Below are positions 9,060 through 18,164 of a DNA stretch of 64,000 bases, piece after piece. Position 1 is the stretch's first letter; every line of letters starts with the position of its first letter. A program made the position numbers and the translations under genes. Origin of the DNA: an uncultured Colwellia sp. (GTDB lineage Bacteria; Pseudomonadota; Gammaproteobacteria; Enterobacterales; Alteromonadaceae); NCBI GenBank assembly GCA_913058395.1, contig CAJXQI010000003.1, positions 124,001-188,000 on the forward strand, read 5' to 3'. The notes under the pieces were generated by a model. It saw only the letters and a list, made by a program, of their open reading frames with translations, had not been told where the DNA came from and made no database searches.

Positions 9060-10082
9060 ATGTCTACTATTAACATTCTTGGAATTGATATAGGAAAATC
9101 TACCTTTCACCTTGTTGGCCATGACTTATCTGGACAAGAGGTTTATCGCAAAAAATTTAGTCGTCCGAAACTAATTCAATTTCTTTCTATTTCAGAGATA
9201 ACAACTATTGCTATGGAAGCTTGTGGTGGCTCTCATTGGTTAGCAAGAAAGTGCCAAGAGTTTGGACATAAAGTACTACTCATACCGCCGCAGTATGTTA
9301 AGCCATATGTCAAAACAAACAAAAATGATTTCATTGATGCTGACGCCATAGCTGAAGCAGCGACTCGCCCAACTATGCGTTTTGTCAGCGTTAAAACTGA
9401 ATCATCTCAAGTGATATCAGTCATTCAACGAATACGCTCAAGCTATCTAAAAGACAGAACGGCATGTATGTCGCGTATCGGATCAATTTTATTAGAGTTT
9501 GGCATGGCTTTTCCAAAATCTCATGCAAAAATGAAAACATTATTCCAATGGCTAGCTGAGCATGGCGAGCCAATACCACCAATGTTGCTTTTAGAATTAA
9601 GAGACCACCATGACTTTTACCTAAAACTTAATCAACTTATTTTAACTCAAGATAAAAAGCTCAAAGAAATTGTGAACAACGATGAACGAGCTCAACTACT
9701 CAAAACGGTCCCTGGAGTGGGAGTTCTAACCGCTAGTCGTTGCTTATCTGATATAAGTAACGTTGCTGATTTCAAAAATGGGAGGCACTTAGCCGCCTGG
9801 ATTGGCTTGGTGCCTCGTCAGTTTACAACGGGAGGAAAGCCTACATTACTAGGTATAAGCAAACGAGGGAATAAAGGCTTACGTGAATTATTCGTTCACG
9901 GTGCAAGAGCTGTTCTTGTTAGGCCTGAAAAAGCTGTAGCTATTTTCGGAAATTGGATATTAGAATTATTATCGAGAAAACCATTTAACGTCGTAGTAGT
10001 CGCTTTAGCGAACAAACTAGCACGTATCGCATGGTCGGTACTTTCAACCAAACAAGCATTCGAAGTTAGAGTGCAAGCCTGA
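9060..10082 (+). CDS. IS110-family transposase (IS1111-type DEDD recombinase)
   Basis: A 340-residue recombinase. The N-terminal RuvC-like DEDD domain shows GIDIGKSTFH (Asp10), AMEACGG (Glu) and NDFIDADAIAEA (Asp pair). The C-terminal transposase domain shows TVPGVGVLTA, AAWIGLVPRQ and GISKRGNKGLRE, whose Ser is the family's conserved catalytic serine. The start at 9060 is chosen because GAGGAG lies seven bases upstream; an in-frame ATG at 9045 lacks such a site. No frameshift or internal stop is present, so the element may be active. Confidence 0.92.
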   Translation: MSTINILGIDIGKSTFHLVGHDLSGQEVYRKKFSRPKLIQFLSISEITTIAMEACGGSHWLARKCQEFGHKVLLIPPQYVKPYVKTNKNDFIDADAIAEAATRPTMRFVSVKTESSQVISVIQRIRSSYLKDRTACMSRIGSILLEFGMAFPKSHAKMKTLFQWLAEHGEPIPPMLLLELRDHHDFYLKLNQLILTQDKKLKEIVNNDERAQLLKTVPGVGVLTASRCLSDISNVADFKNGRHLAAWIGLVPRQFTTGGKPTLLGISKRGNKGLRELFVHGARAVLVRPEKAVAIFGNWILELLSRKPFNVVVVALANKLARIAWSVLSTKQAFEVRVQA

Positions 10083-10298
10083 TTTGCAAATGATGATAAA
10101 GATGACACAACGGTTAGACCACTGGATTGAAGACCTGTGGGGCGGAACAGCAACTTTATAAGTGTGCTTTGGCGCTTTTGAGGACAATCTAGCGCGGATC
10201 TCATCGTGGAGCTGGGGCTAATATATTGGTAACCCAAAAAGACTCCGAATACATTAGCGCAAACCAACTACGTTATCGATATTATTACTTGCAATATT
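10083..10298 (+). ncRNA. candidate bridge (seek) RNA region of the IS1111-type element
   Basis: The 216-base non-coding right end between the transposase stop and the right inverted repeat. In IS110-family elements a structured guide RNA is encoded in a non-coding end, and in the IS1111 subgroup this is the right end. The asymmetry here (short left, long right) fits that. I did not fold it and have not proved its boundaries, so this is inference from family and layout. Confidence 0.45.
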
Positions 10299-10470
10299 GA
10301 GGCGGACCATACATTCGCCCCCAAAGTGAGATATATCTTAAAAATAACTTCTCAATCTATGATTAGTGTAGTGGCCGCTGATGGTTATGCGCTTCAGAGT
10401 TGAATCTGCCAGATAGAAATATATAATTATTCAACGTGGTTAGTAAGAACAAATCTATCACTTTTGCCCA

Positions 10471-12435
10471 TTATTTCAAGTAGGTATATCCATCTAAACA
10501 GTTTTCATAAAAATCAATCCAATTAACGCCTTCACGTGGGTTGATTTTTCCACGCTGAATTTGTTTATCAATTTCTTTTTTTACGATCTGAGCCATAATT
10601 TCAGGCGTGTATTGCATGGTAGATAGTACATTTTTTACAGAAGACCCTTTTACCACTTCTTCTATATAAAAGTCCTTGGGATCATCGTCGTAACTGACAA
10701 TGTGCACTTCATTTAAACGGCCAAATAAATTGTGCATATCCCCCATAACATCTTGATATGCACCCGTTAGGAAAATACCAATATAATAATCTTCACTGTT
10801 TTTTAATGTATGTAATGGGATATGTTGTGCGACAGTATCATCGCCAATAAACTTATCAATTTTTCCATCGCTGTCACAAGTAATGTCAACAAGACTACAC
10901 AGCTTAGTTGGCTTTTCATTTAACCTAGATATAGGCACGATAGGCAATACTTGATCGATAGCCCAAGAGTCTGCTGCTGACTGGAATACTGAAAAATTGG
11001 CGAGATATTGTGATGACAACATTTCAGGGATTTCTTTTAATTCTTCAGGCACAAAGTCTTCATTTTGCAAAAGTTGACCAACCTGATTTAATATTCGCCA
11101 GTAGATAGTTTCTATTTTTGCTAACTCATCAAGGTTTAAAACACTCAACTTAAATGCTTGCATCGCTTGTTCTTTTAGTTGAGTCACATCGTTATAAGAC
11201 TCTTGGAAATTATCAACCGAAAGGTTATCTTCTATTTCACGAATATTGGCGACGATAATATGCTCACCGGTTTCTTTACGCGTATTGTATAACTTCCCAC
11301 TTGGTTGAATTTCGCCGATAATTTTTGTCACTACGCAAGAGTGGTGCGCAGTCATTGCTCTGCCACTTTCACTGACAATATGTGGATGTGGCACAGACTC
11401 TAAATCACAACTTTGTTTAAAGCCGTAAATAATATCAGCAATATATTCTTCTAAATTATAATTACAGGACGAATCATTGGTTGATTGTGAACCGTCATAA
11501 TCAACCGCTAAACCACCACCAACATCAACATATTCAAGTGGTACACCTTGCTTGACCAATTGTGTATAAATGAGTGATGATTCTTGAACGGCTTCTTTAA
11601 TGGCGCGGATATCGGTTAATTGGCTACCAATATGAAAATGTAATAGCTTAATAGTATCCTTTAAACCTTCTTGGTCTAGCAAATCAATCGCGTTAAGAAT
11701 TTCAGCAATGCTTAAGCCAAACTTAGCTCGCTCTCCACTAGAGTTTTCCCATTTTCCACGACCTTTCACCATCATTTTTACGCGCAAGCCTATTAAAGGC
11801 TTAATATCGAGTGATTTTGATAATGAAATTAGACTGGTTAATTCACTAAATTTTTCAATAACAATTATCGTTTTTCGGTTTATTTTTTGTCCTAACAAAG
11901 CCAGTTTTAAATATTCTTCGTCTTTGTAGCCATTTAAAATAGTGAGAGAGTTTTTGTTGGTGTTATAAGCTAACGCGGCAATAAGTTCAGGCTTTGAGCC
12001 TGCTTCTAAGCCGTAATCGAATCGTTTACCGGCACTGACAATTTCTTCAATGACTTCACGCATCTGGTTTACTTTCACCGGAAATACGCCAAAATATCGA
12101 CCTTCGTAATCCGCTTCTTCAATTGTCTTTCTAAACGTTCGGTTTAATCGTTCAACTTGAGATCGTAATATATCGTGAAACCTGATCACGACCGGAAAGT
12201 CGATACCTTCAGCAGCAATCTCATCAACAACTTCTTGCAAATTAATAGATAGATCTGGCTGGTCGTAACGAGGGGTTACTGAAATACTGCCATGCTCACC
12301 GATACCAAAGTAGCCGTCTCCCCATCGATTAACGCGGTAGATATTTTCCGAAGAATCGATGCTCCAATTTTCTGTAGTATCTTTGGTTGCGCTATTGGTC
12401 TTAGTATTGGTAATTGTATTTTGTTGTACTTTCAA
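10471..12435 (-). CDS. speA: biosynthetic arginine decarboxylase
   Basis: A PLP-dependent fold-III decarboxylase that converts L-arginine to agmatine and CO2 in the cytoplasm. It is about 654 residues, close to E. coli SpeA (658). Visible landmarks are the PLP-lysine segment FGVFPVKVNQM, the HIGSQL block, YVDVGGGLAVDYDG and the C-terminal HNLFGRLNE block. There is no in-frame ATG before the conserved NWSID region. I place the start at TTG 12435, two bases after the speB stop and nine bases after GAAGAG. A TTG at 12462 would overlap speB by 25 bases and has no good ribosome site. It follows speB in a two-gene operon. Confidence 0.93.
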   Translation of the reverse strand: MKVQQNTITNTKTNSATKDTTENWSIDSSENIYRVNRWGDGYFGIGEHGSISVTPRYDQPDLSINLQEVVDEIAAEGIDFPVVIRFHDILRSQVERLNRTFRKTIEEADYEGRYFGVFPVKVNQMREVIEEIVSAGKRFDYGLEAGSKPELIAALAYNTNKNSLTILNGYKDEEYLKLALLGQKINRKTIIVIEKFSELTSLISLSKSLDIKPLIGLRVKMMVKGRGKWENSSGERAKFGLSIAEILNAIDLLDQEGLKDTIKLLHFHIGSQLTDIRAIKEAVQESSLIYTQLVKQGVPLEYVDVGGGLAVDYDGSQSTNDSSCNYNLEEYIADIIYGFKQSCDLESVPHPHIVSESGRAMTAHHSCVVTKIIGEIQPSGKLYNTRKETGEHIIVANIREIEDNLSVDNFQESYNDVTQLKEQAMQAFKLSVLNLDELAKIETIYWRILNQVGQLLQNEDFVPEELKEIPEMLSSQYLANFSVFQSAADSWAIDQVLPIVPISRLNEKPTKLCSLVDITCDSDGKIDKFIGDDTVAQHIPLHTLKNSEDYYIGIFLTGAYQDVMGDMHNLFGRLNEVHIVSYDDDPKDFYIEEVVKGSSVKNVLSTMQYTPEIMAQIVKKEIDKQIQRGKINPREGVNWIDFYENCLDGYTYLK

Positions 12436-12437
12436 GG

Positions 12438-13370
12438 TTATATGCTCTTCGGTTCTAAACAAAGTAATAGTTCGCGAACAACCTTCGCGGCAAAGACATC
12501 ACTATTTCCTGTGCTGTCAATTTCTGGTGATAATTCAACTACATCACATCCAACAAAATGCTTGTTTTTAAAATGCTTACAAAGACTGATGAAGGAGTGA
12601 AAATCTTCTCCTCCTGGCTCGGGCGTACCAGTACCAGGAAAGTAACTTGGATCGAAATAGTCTAAATCTAAGGTTAAATAAATAGGAATATCTTCAGGAA
12701 TATTTTCAACAGCCAACAGAAATTCAGCTCTACTTGCTTTTAACGAATTATGTTGTTTCATCCAATCATATTCTTCTTTAGTACCTGAGCGAATACCGTA
12801 TTGAATTAACTGATGATCTTGACCAAAATGGTCGGTTATACGACGAATAATTGAGGCGTGTGAGTGATGGTAACCAAGATAACCATCACGTAAATCAGCA
12901 TGAGCATCTAAATGCAAAACAATCAGGTTTGGGTATTCAGTTAAATACTTTTTAATAGGCGCGTATGACACTGAATGTTCACCACCTAGCGTCATAATTC
13001 GAGCATTATTTTTAGCTAAAGCAATATCACCAAACAACTGTTCAAAGGCCTTGTTAGCATCATTATAGGCGTTTTCAACATCAGTAGACTGGCTCTTTTC
13101 ATTGATTGATAAATCAATGGGTAAATTGCCCATATCGACAAACGATATCTCATTAAGGTCGGCATCTAAATATGGGGAATATGACTCTATCCCATCAGAA
13201 ACGGCACGTAGTGCATTTGGGCCAAACTTTGCGCCTTTTCTAAAACAGGCGGTGCCATCAAACTCAAATCCGATAATATGGGTAGTATTAGGGTAAATAC
13301 CCAGTTTTTCTTCTGCGCCTTCAAAAGAGATAGGGGCAGAAACTAAACCAACATTAATTTGCTTTAGCAT
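12438..13370 (-). CDS. speB: agmatinase (agmatine ureohydrolase)
   Basis: A 310-residue ureohydrolase that hydrolyses agmatine to putrescine and urea. The manganese ligands are visible: GGEHS (His132), DAHAD (Asp155, His157, Asp159) and LDLDYFDPSYFPGTGTPEPGG-type segment (Asp235, Asp237). The length is normal. It is the first gene of a speB-speA operon and divergent from speD, with 218 bases between. Agmatinase rather than arginase is supported by the neighbouring speA and by the GTPEPGG block. Confidence 0.93.
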   Translation of the reverse strand: MLKQINVGLVSAPISFEGAEEKLGIYPNTTHIIGFEFDGTACFRKGAKFGPNALRAVSDGIESYSPYLDADLNEISFVDMGNLPIDLSINEKSQSTDVENAYNDANKAFEQLFGDIALAKNNARIMTLGGEHSVSYAPIKKYLTEYPNLIVLHLDAHADLRDGYLGYHHSHASIIRRITDHFGQDHQLIQYGIRSGTKEEYDWMKQHNSLKASRAEFLLAVENIPEDIPIYLTLDLDYFDPSYFPGTGTPEPGGEDFHSFISLCKHFKNKHFVGCDVVELSPEIDSTGNSDVFAAKVVRELLLCLEPKSI

Positions 13371-13588
13371 AGAAATTTATCACTCAATTTTTCACTAAAT
13401 TTATTTTGCGTAATTATCCAAATTTATTACATAATGTATAGCTTTTTATCAACAAGAAGACAAAAACACAGCATAAGAAGTGAAAAAAATAGTGTTGTTT
13501 ATTTATACAACAATAGTTAAATTATTTTATTGATTTAATCAGAAAAATTTGTAAGATAACGCACCATTTTTACAATAGGAAGCTCATA

Positions 13589-14551
13589 ATGTTTTTTGAA
13601 GGTTCAGAGAAAAAAGCTGAGATTCTGATCGACTCAAAACAGCTTTCTTTACTTGATGATATAAACGATGAGTTTTGGTCAGCCTTGGTTGATTGCAGCC
13701 AAGCAAAAATATTATCATCAATCAGTAACGAATATTGCAAAGCCTTTTTGCTATCAGAGTCTAGCTTGTTTGTATGGCAGGATAGAATTTTAATATTAAC
13801 TTGTGGTGAAACCCAGTTGGTTAAAGCCGTTGAATATTTTATTCAACATATTGGCGCACAAGCAATTAAGCATCTTACATATCAACGTAAGAACGAATAT
13901 TTTGCTAATGCACAGCCAAGCTGTTTTGGCGACGATATCAAATTAATTAATCAGCTAATGCCAGGTAAAGCTTATCGTTTCGGTGAAATGGATAGCCACC
14001 ATAATTATGTCTTTCATTTAGATAATGATTTTATCGCTGATGCAGATGACATTACCTATGAATTTTTGGCTTATCAAATATCGAAAAAAGCTTCACAGCA
14101 TTTAACGCAAGAAAACCTAACCAGCAAAGAAATACGTCAATTTCTCAGGCTTGATAGCCTATTGCCTAATTTTATTATCGATGATTTTGTTTTTTCGCCT
14201 TATGGTTATTCGCTAAATGCTATTTACCAGCAGCAATATTTAACTATTCATGTTACCCCACAAATGGACAGCAGTTATATTAGTTTTGAATCAAATATTG
14301 ATTTACTTAAGTTGGTACCAACATTGATTGATATTTTAGGGCCTAAATCATTCGATTTAATGAGTTTTAACGAAAATGAATTTGAAGCAAAGTTAACGCA
14401 ATACATACCAGAGCAATATATAAGTAAATCAAAAGTAAGTAAGCAATTAAATAACGGGTATTTAGTTAATTTTGCAAATTTCATACTACCACAAGAAACA
14501 TTTTTAGAGCCTATTGAGCTCGATATTTCAGGAGAAAATCATGCACTCTAA
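13589..14551 (+). CDS. speD: S-adenosylmethionine decarboxylase, eukaryotic-type
   Basis: A 320-residue protein of the eukaryotic class of pyruvoyl AdoMet decarboxylases, not the short bacterial SpeD. By comparison with the human enzyme: FFEGSEKKAEI at 2-12 supplies Glu4 and Glu7, LSESSLFV at 55-62 holds the self-cleavage site Glu57|Ser58, TCGET supplies Cys72, and GYSLN and TIHVTP supply Ser208 and His221. All expected catalytic residues are present. The product, decarboxylated AdoMet, feeds the spermidine synthase whose gene overlaps the end of this one by 11 bases. Some bacterial homologues of this fold have changed substrate, so activity is likely but not certain. Confidence 0.9.
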   Translation: MFFEGSEKKAEILIDSKQLSLLDDINDEFWSALVDCSQAKILSSISNEYCKAFLLSESSLFVWQDRILILTCGETQLVKAVEYFIQHIGAQAIKHLTYQRKNEYFANAQPSCFGDDIKLINQLMPGKAYRFGEMDSHHNYVFHLDNDFIADADDITYEFLAYQISKKASQHLTQENLTSKEIRQFLRLDSLLPNFIIDDFVFSPYGYSLNAIYQQQYLTIHVTPQMDSSYISFESNIDLLKLVPTLIDILGPKSFDLMSFNENEFEAKLTQYIPEQYISKSKVSKQLNNGYLVNFANFILPQETFLEPIELDISGENHAL

Positions 14552-15398
14552 TTTATGGGTTGAAGAAACATTCCAAGACTTTTTAGGCATTAAATTCAAG
14601 GTTGAAAAAGTACTTTTTTCGGGTAAAAGCGAATTCCAAACCGTTGATGTTGTTGAAACTAAAGGTCATGGCAAAATGCTCCTTAATGACGGTTTAATTA
14701 TGGTAACTGAAAGGGATGAATTTGCTTACCATGACATGATCACGCATGTTCCTTTGTTTGTTCACCCAAGTCCTAAAAATGTATTAGTGATAGGTGGTGG
14801 TGATGGTGGCACAGCAAGAGAAGTGATACGCCATGCATCTGTTGAGAAATGTACCATGGTTGAAATTGATGCCATGGTAGTTGATGCCTGTAAAGCACAC
14901 ATACCGCAAACATCTGCCGTGCTTGATGATGAGCGCATTCAGCTAGTTATTGGCGATGGTGTGCAATTTGTTAAAGAGACTACCGAAAAGTTTGATGTAA
15001 TTATCGTTGATAGCACTGACCCAATTGGTCCTGCTCAACCATTATTTGGTGAAGCGTTTTATCAAGATGTTTTTAACTGCCTTGCAGATGACGGTATTGT
15101 AGTCTCTCAAGGAGAGTCTTCTTGGTATGCTATGGATATTCAAGAATCCTTATTAAAAGTGTTAAATAATGTCTTCCCTAAAAGCTACTTGTATAGTTTT
15201 AGTAATTTAACTTACCCAGGTGGTTTATGGAGTTTTACTTTTGCGTCTAAGCAATATCACCCAGTTGATGACTTTACACCTGAACGTGTTGAACAATCTG
15301 GCTTAACGTTTGATTATTATAATGCGCCCCTGCACTCTGCTGCATTTTCATTACCAAGCTTTGTTATTAAAGGTTTGAATGGATTAATTGATAATTAA
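14541..15398 (+). CDS. speE: spermidine synthase (polyamine aminopropyltransferase)
   Basis: A 285-residue aminopropyltransferase that transfers the aminopropyl group from decarboxylated AdoMet to putrescine. The Rossmann motif VIGGGDGGTARE is at about 84-94, and the catalytic loop VDSTDPIGPA has Asp157 and Asp160. YPGGLWSF near the C-terminus is also typical. The start at 14541 is supported by CAGGAGA upstream and overlaps speD by 11 bases, showing translational coupling. Confidence 0.95.
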   Translation: MHSNLWVEETFQDFLGIKFKVEKVLFSGKSEFQTVDVVETKGHGKMLLNDGLIMVTERDEFAYHDMITHVPLFVHPSPKNVLVIGGGDGGTAREVIRHASVEKCTMVEIDAMVVDACKAHIPQTSAVLDDERIQLVIGDGVQFVKETTEKFDVIIVDSTDPIGPAQPLFGEAFYQDVFNCLADDGIVVSQGESSWYAMDIQESLLKVLNNVFPKSYLYSFSNLTYPGGLWSFTFASKQYHPVDDFTPERVEQSGLTFDYYNAPLHSAAFSLPSFVIKGLNGLIDN

Positions 15399-15587
15399 TA
15401 TCGGCTGAGATCTAATAATGCGCCTACATATTAACTGATTGGAATATCGGCCTTAGCATCAATTTTTTGTAGCATATTTATTGTTTATATTACTTAAATA
15501 GAAATAATAAACCCCATACTTACAAAAGAAAGAGTGAGGTTTACATATAAAATTAGTTATATTGATTAGCTCTAGGTCTTGTTAGGT

Positions 15588-15905
15588 TTATTGCGAACTG
15601 CTCACCTTTGAGCTTCCGTGTAAACTATGAAATGGTTTATATACCGTTAATCGTTTGTATTTTTGCCATAACAGTTCTATTTTATTTTGCCCTTCACTTT
15701 GTTCTCTGCACATTTGAGAAAATTGCTTTTCTATTTCATTTGCAGGAGTACAAATTTCTTGCTCTAACATACGCAAACGCCTCCCAATAGAGGTTAAAAT
15801 TTCAGCCTCTACTATAGTAAAGTCTCCTGACTTATTAAAACCACGCGGGAAGTTTACATCATCGTAAAAAGGGCTTTCAGCAGTAAATCCGTGAGATAAA
15901 ATCAT
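15588..15905 (-). CDS. maoP: MaoP/YifE-like DUF413 protein
   Basis: A 105-residue protein matching the DUF413 family: FYDDVNFPRGFNKSGDFT near the N-terminus, an acidic central helix region, then ELLWQKYKRL before the KPFHSLHG block. E. coli MaoP (YifE) helps organise the Ori macrodomain of the chromosome with the maoS site. Family membership is clear; whether this copy does the same job is not shown. The gene stands alone, convergent with speE. Confidence 0.82.
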   Translation of the reverse strand: MILSHGFTAESPFYDDVNFPRGFNKSGDFTIVEAEILTSIGRRLRMLEQEICTPANEIEKQFSQMCREQSEGQNKIELLWQKYKRLTVYKPFHSLHGSSKVSSSQ

Positions 15906-16531
15906 TACAACCTCTGTTAACAGTATTTGTCTTTTGGCGGATTATGCGACTAACTAACTAAACTGTAAAACAAATAATTATTATCGAAACGATAAGAATA
16001 AAAACATTGGTTATTGAGTATTAAGTTGATTAATTTGGAGTGGAATTTAAGGCATACAGTCATTATTTGAGGATGGTAAGCTAATACTATTTCCACCAAA
16101 ACAAAATAATTAGAACGACACATATGACGATGAAAAGGTATTTTCTAACAATTGAATTATAAAATTGAAAAACTCTTAGCTAACCGTTGTCTACTTTTGA
16201 TAGCAAGTTATTACATATCCACGAACAACTGCAATAGTGATAGAATTGCTAGCAATTCATAGGTATGGTCAACATCTCCTGACATACTAAAGATTTCTCA
16301 AAAAAACATTGGGGTTAATGTCAGCAATATTGAAACGGCAGCCATTGTGCTTATCTCACTTTGCGCCCCAAACCGCCATAGAATCATAAAAATTTATTAT
16401 CTAAAATCATATTAATCTAAAGTCAGCTTTCAGAATTTTCAATCAAATTTGAGTCTTGGTTTTTCAAATTTTAATATAGCAATTTAGAAGATACTCATTA
16501 TCTAATTTATAGCAGTTTTGACGGAGTTGAT

Positions 16532-16581
16532 GTCAGCAAAGATAAGCTAAGGCTAATGTCCGTTATCGTATCTTTGCTGAC
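16532..16581. repeat. 13-bp perfect inverted repeat (hairpin)
   Basis: GTCAGCAAAGATA at 16532-16544 and its exact complement TATCTTTGCTGAC at 16569-16581, with a 24-base loop that contains the word AATGTCCG also found inverted near 8800. There is no T tract, so it is not a typical terminator. It may be the end of a dispersed repeat. Confidence 0.55.
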
Positions 16582-16747
16582 CTTATTGGATCATTGACGA
16601 GTTACAAAAATAAACTGAGGTGTAACTTAAATGTTAAATTACCTCATCGTGTGACGCATTTCTTATTATTTGTGACGATCCACAAATATTAGACCTTGCT
16701 ACTCAATAAATTGGCAAAAACATAAACTTTAACTTAGTTTTTCACCC

Positions 16748-16769
16748 TCGCTTTAACCTCGCTTTAACC
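16748..16769 (+). promoter_or_regulatory. tandem direct repeat upstream of the efflux operon, candidate response-regulator site
   Basis: TCGCTTTAACC occurs twice in direct succession (16748-16758 and 16759-16769), 34 bases before the first start codon. An 11-bp period places both units on one face of the helix, as OmpR-family dimers prefer. The operon encodes its own OmpR-family regulator, so autoregulation is plausible (inference). Confidence 0.5.
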
Positions 16770-16803
16770 CCTCACTCGCTACACTTTCGCCATATTTTTA
16801 ATT

Positions 16804-18162
16804 ATGGGGCGAATTGTGAAGTTTTCACCAGTATTTATTATCTCGCTAAGCTTTTGTTTTATTAGTGCATGTTCAACATTTGAAGATGTAACTTTTGATC
16901 AACAAGCAAGCAATCAACTAAAAGATTTAGCGCAAACTAGTATTGACGTTAGCAACGAACCACAAGCTATCGCCTTATCTGAGTTACTTGCTATTGATGA
17001 AGCCAATGCCTTAATTGCCAGTGCCATGGCAAATAACCCAAGCTTACAACAAACTTTATTGACCTTAAAAACTGCAGAGCAACAATTAACGGTTACTTCA
17101 TCGTCGCAATGGCCAAGTATTTCAGCAGGTTTAAATGCCAATAAAGCTGAGGCGAGTACGGCAAATTACAGCGCTAGTGTTGACGTTGCCTGGACCCTTG
17201 ATATTTGGCAGCAACTTGCCAACGCTAGCAGTGCTGAGCAAGCAAACGTTGCTGCCAGTGTTTATGCCTACCAAGGTGCGAAAGACTTGTTAGCGGCTAA
17301 TGTTATGCAAGCTTATTTAGGCTTAGTACAAACGAGTCAGTTAATTGCTATAGAGACAGCGCGTGTTAGTTCTTATCAAACTAACGAGCAAGTGATCATT
17401 GACCGCTATCGCAAAGGGTTAATTGAGTTAAATGAACTCGATACCGCCAAATCGTCAACACAAAGTAGCCAAGCAACCCTGGTTGATTATCAGGCGCAAT
17501 ATCAACAAGCCTTAAGAAATATCGTGCTATTAACCGGCGTGACGGAAAATTCACTCAGCTATCGAGAAGTTTATCCTGAAGTGATGATGCCACTTGATAA
17601 GGTTTCTGCGCAAAACTTAGGCCGACGCCCTGACTTGCAGCAGGCGTATCAAAATATTATTGCCAACCAGTATCAACATAAAGTGGCGTATAAAGCCTTA
17701 CTACCGAGTTTGTCGTTAACAGGCTCTATTACCAATAGTGACGCTAACTTACATGACGCACTTTTTGGCAGTAATGCTTGGCAATTGCTCGGGCAATTAT
17801 CAGCACCAATTTTTAATGCCGGCAAGCTGACAAGCGAAGTAGAAATCGCAAAATTTTCCGCTGAAAAAAGCTATTGGAATTTCCAAGAAAAGTTACTTTC
17901 AGCCGTTAATGAAGTCGATAACGCCGTTGCTCAAGAACAAGCTATTAGCAAACGCTTAGTGCTGACTGAATCAGCGCTAGCAAGCGCTAAGCGCAGCGAG
18001 CAAACGTATACCTCTCGCTATCGTCAAGGCACAGTGTCATTAATCGACCTACTACAAATTCAACAACAAACATTTTCATTACAAGCACAAGTTACGCAAT
18101 TAACTTACGAGTTATTAAACAACCGCATTACCTTAGGGCTTGCGTTAGGCTTAGGAGTATAG
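16804..18162 (+). CDS. outer-membrane efflux lipoprotein (TolC/NodT family)
   Basis: A 452-residue outer-membrane factor forming the exit duct of a tripartite RND pump. A lipoprotein signal with lipobox ISAC (Cys near residue 21) precedes two repeated alpha-helical barrel domains with the usual (Q/N)-rich helices and the RRPDLQQA and SLIDLLQIQQQ blocks of NodT-type proteins. First gene of a five-gene operon; the adaptor gene starts three bases later. Confidence 0.92.
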   Translation: MGRIVKFSPVFIISLSFCFISACSTFEDVTFDQQASNQLKDLAQTSIDVSNEPQAIALSELLAIDEANALIASAMANNPSLQQTLLTLKTAEQQLTVTSSSQWPSISAGLNANKAEASTANYSASVDVAWTLDIWQQLANASSAEQANVAASVYAYQGAKDLLAANVMQAYLGLVQTSQLIAIETARVSSYQTNEQVIIDRYRKGLIELNELDTAKSSTQSSQATLVDYQAQYQQALRNIVLLTGVTENSLSYREVYPEVMMPLDKVSAQNLGRRPDLQQAYQNIIANQYQHKVAYKALLPSLSLTGSITNSDANLHDALFGSNAWQLLGQLSAPIFNAGKLTSEVEIAKFSAEKSYWNFQEKLLSAVNEVDNAVAQEQAISKRLVLTESALASAKRSEQTYTSRYRQGTVSLIDLLQIQQQTFSLQAQVTQLTYELLNNRITLGLALGLGV

Positions 18163-18164
18163 GT

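Larger units (their letters stand above)
9003..10310 (+). mobile_element. IS110-family insertion sequence, IS1111-type
   Basis: About 1.3 kb between perfect 12-bp inverted repeats, ATGGTCCGCCTC at 9003-9014 and GAGGCGGACCAT at 10299-10310. It has one DEDD-type transposase gene, a short left non-coding part (about 45 bases) and a longer right non-coding part (about 215 bases). Subterminal inverted repeats and a long right end are features of the IS1111 subgroup. The true ends probably lie a few bases outside the repeats. No target duplication is seen, as expected for this family. The copy looks intact. Confidence 0.88.
15906..16803. other. 900-bp intergenic region with repeat relics and efflux promoter
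   Basis: No convincing gene. At 16351-16378 a GC-richer block (AAAGTGAGATAA on the minus strand, next to a GGCGG word) resembles sequences flanking both sides of the IS element at 9003-10310. A 13-bp perfect inverted repeat lies at 16532-16581. Just before the efflux operon is an 11-bp-period direct repeat. The rest is AT-rich with scattered stops. Confidence 0.45.

Noticed and set aside
9896-10267. Minus-strand frame of 123 codons overlapping the transposase end and the right IS end
   Set aside because: Antisense to the transposase and to the candidate guide-RNA region; no recognisable protein features.
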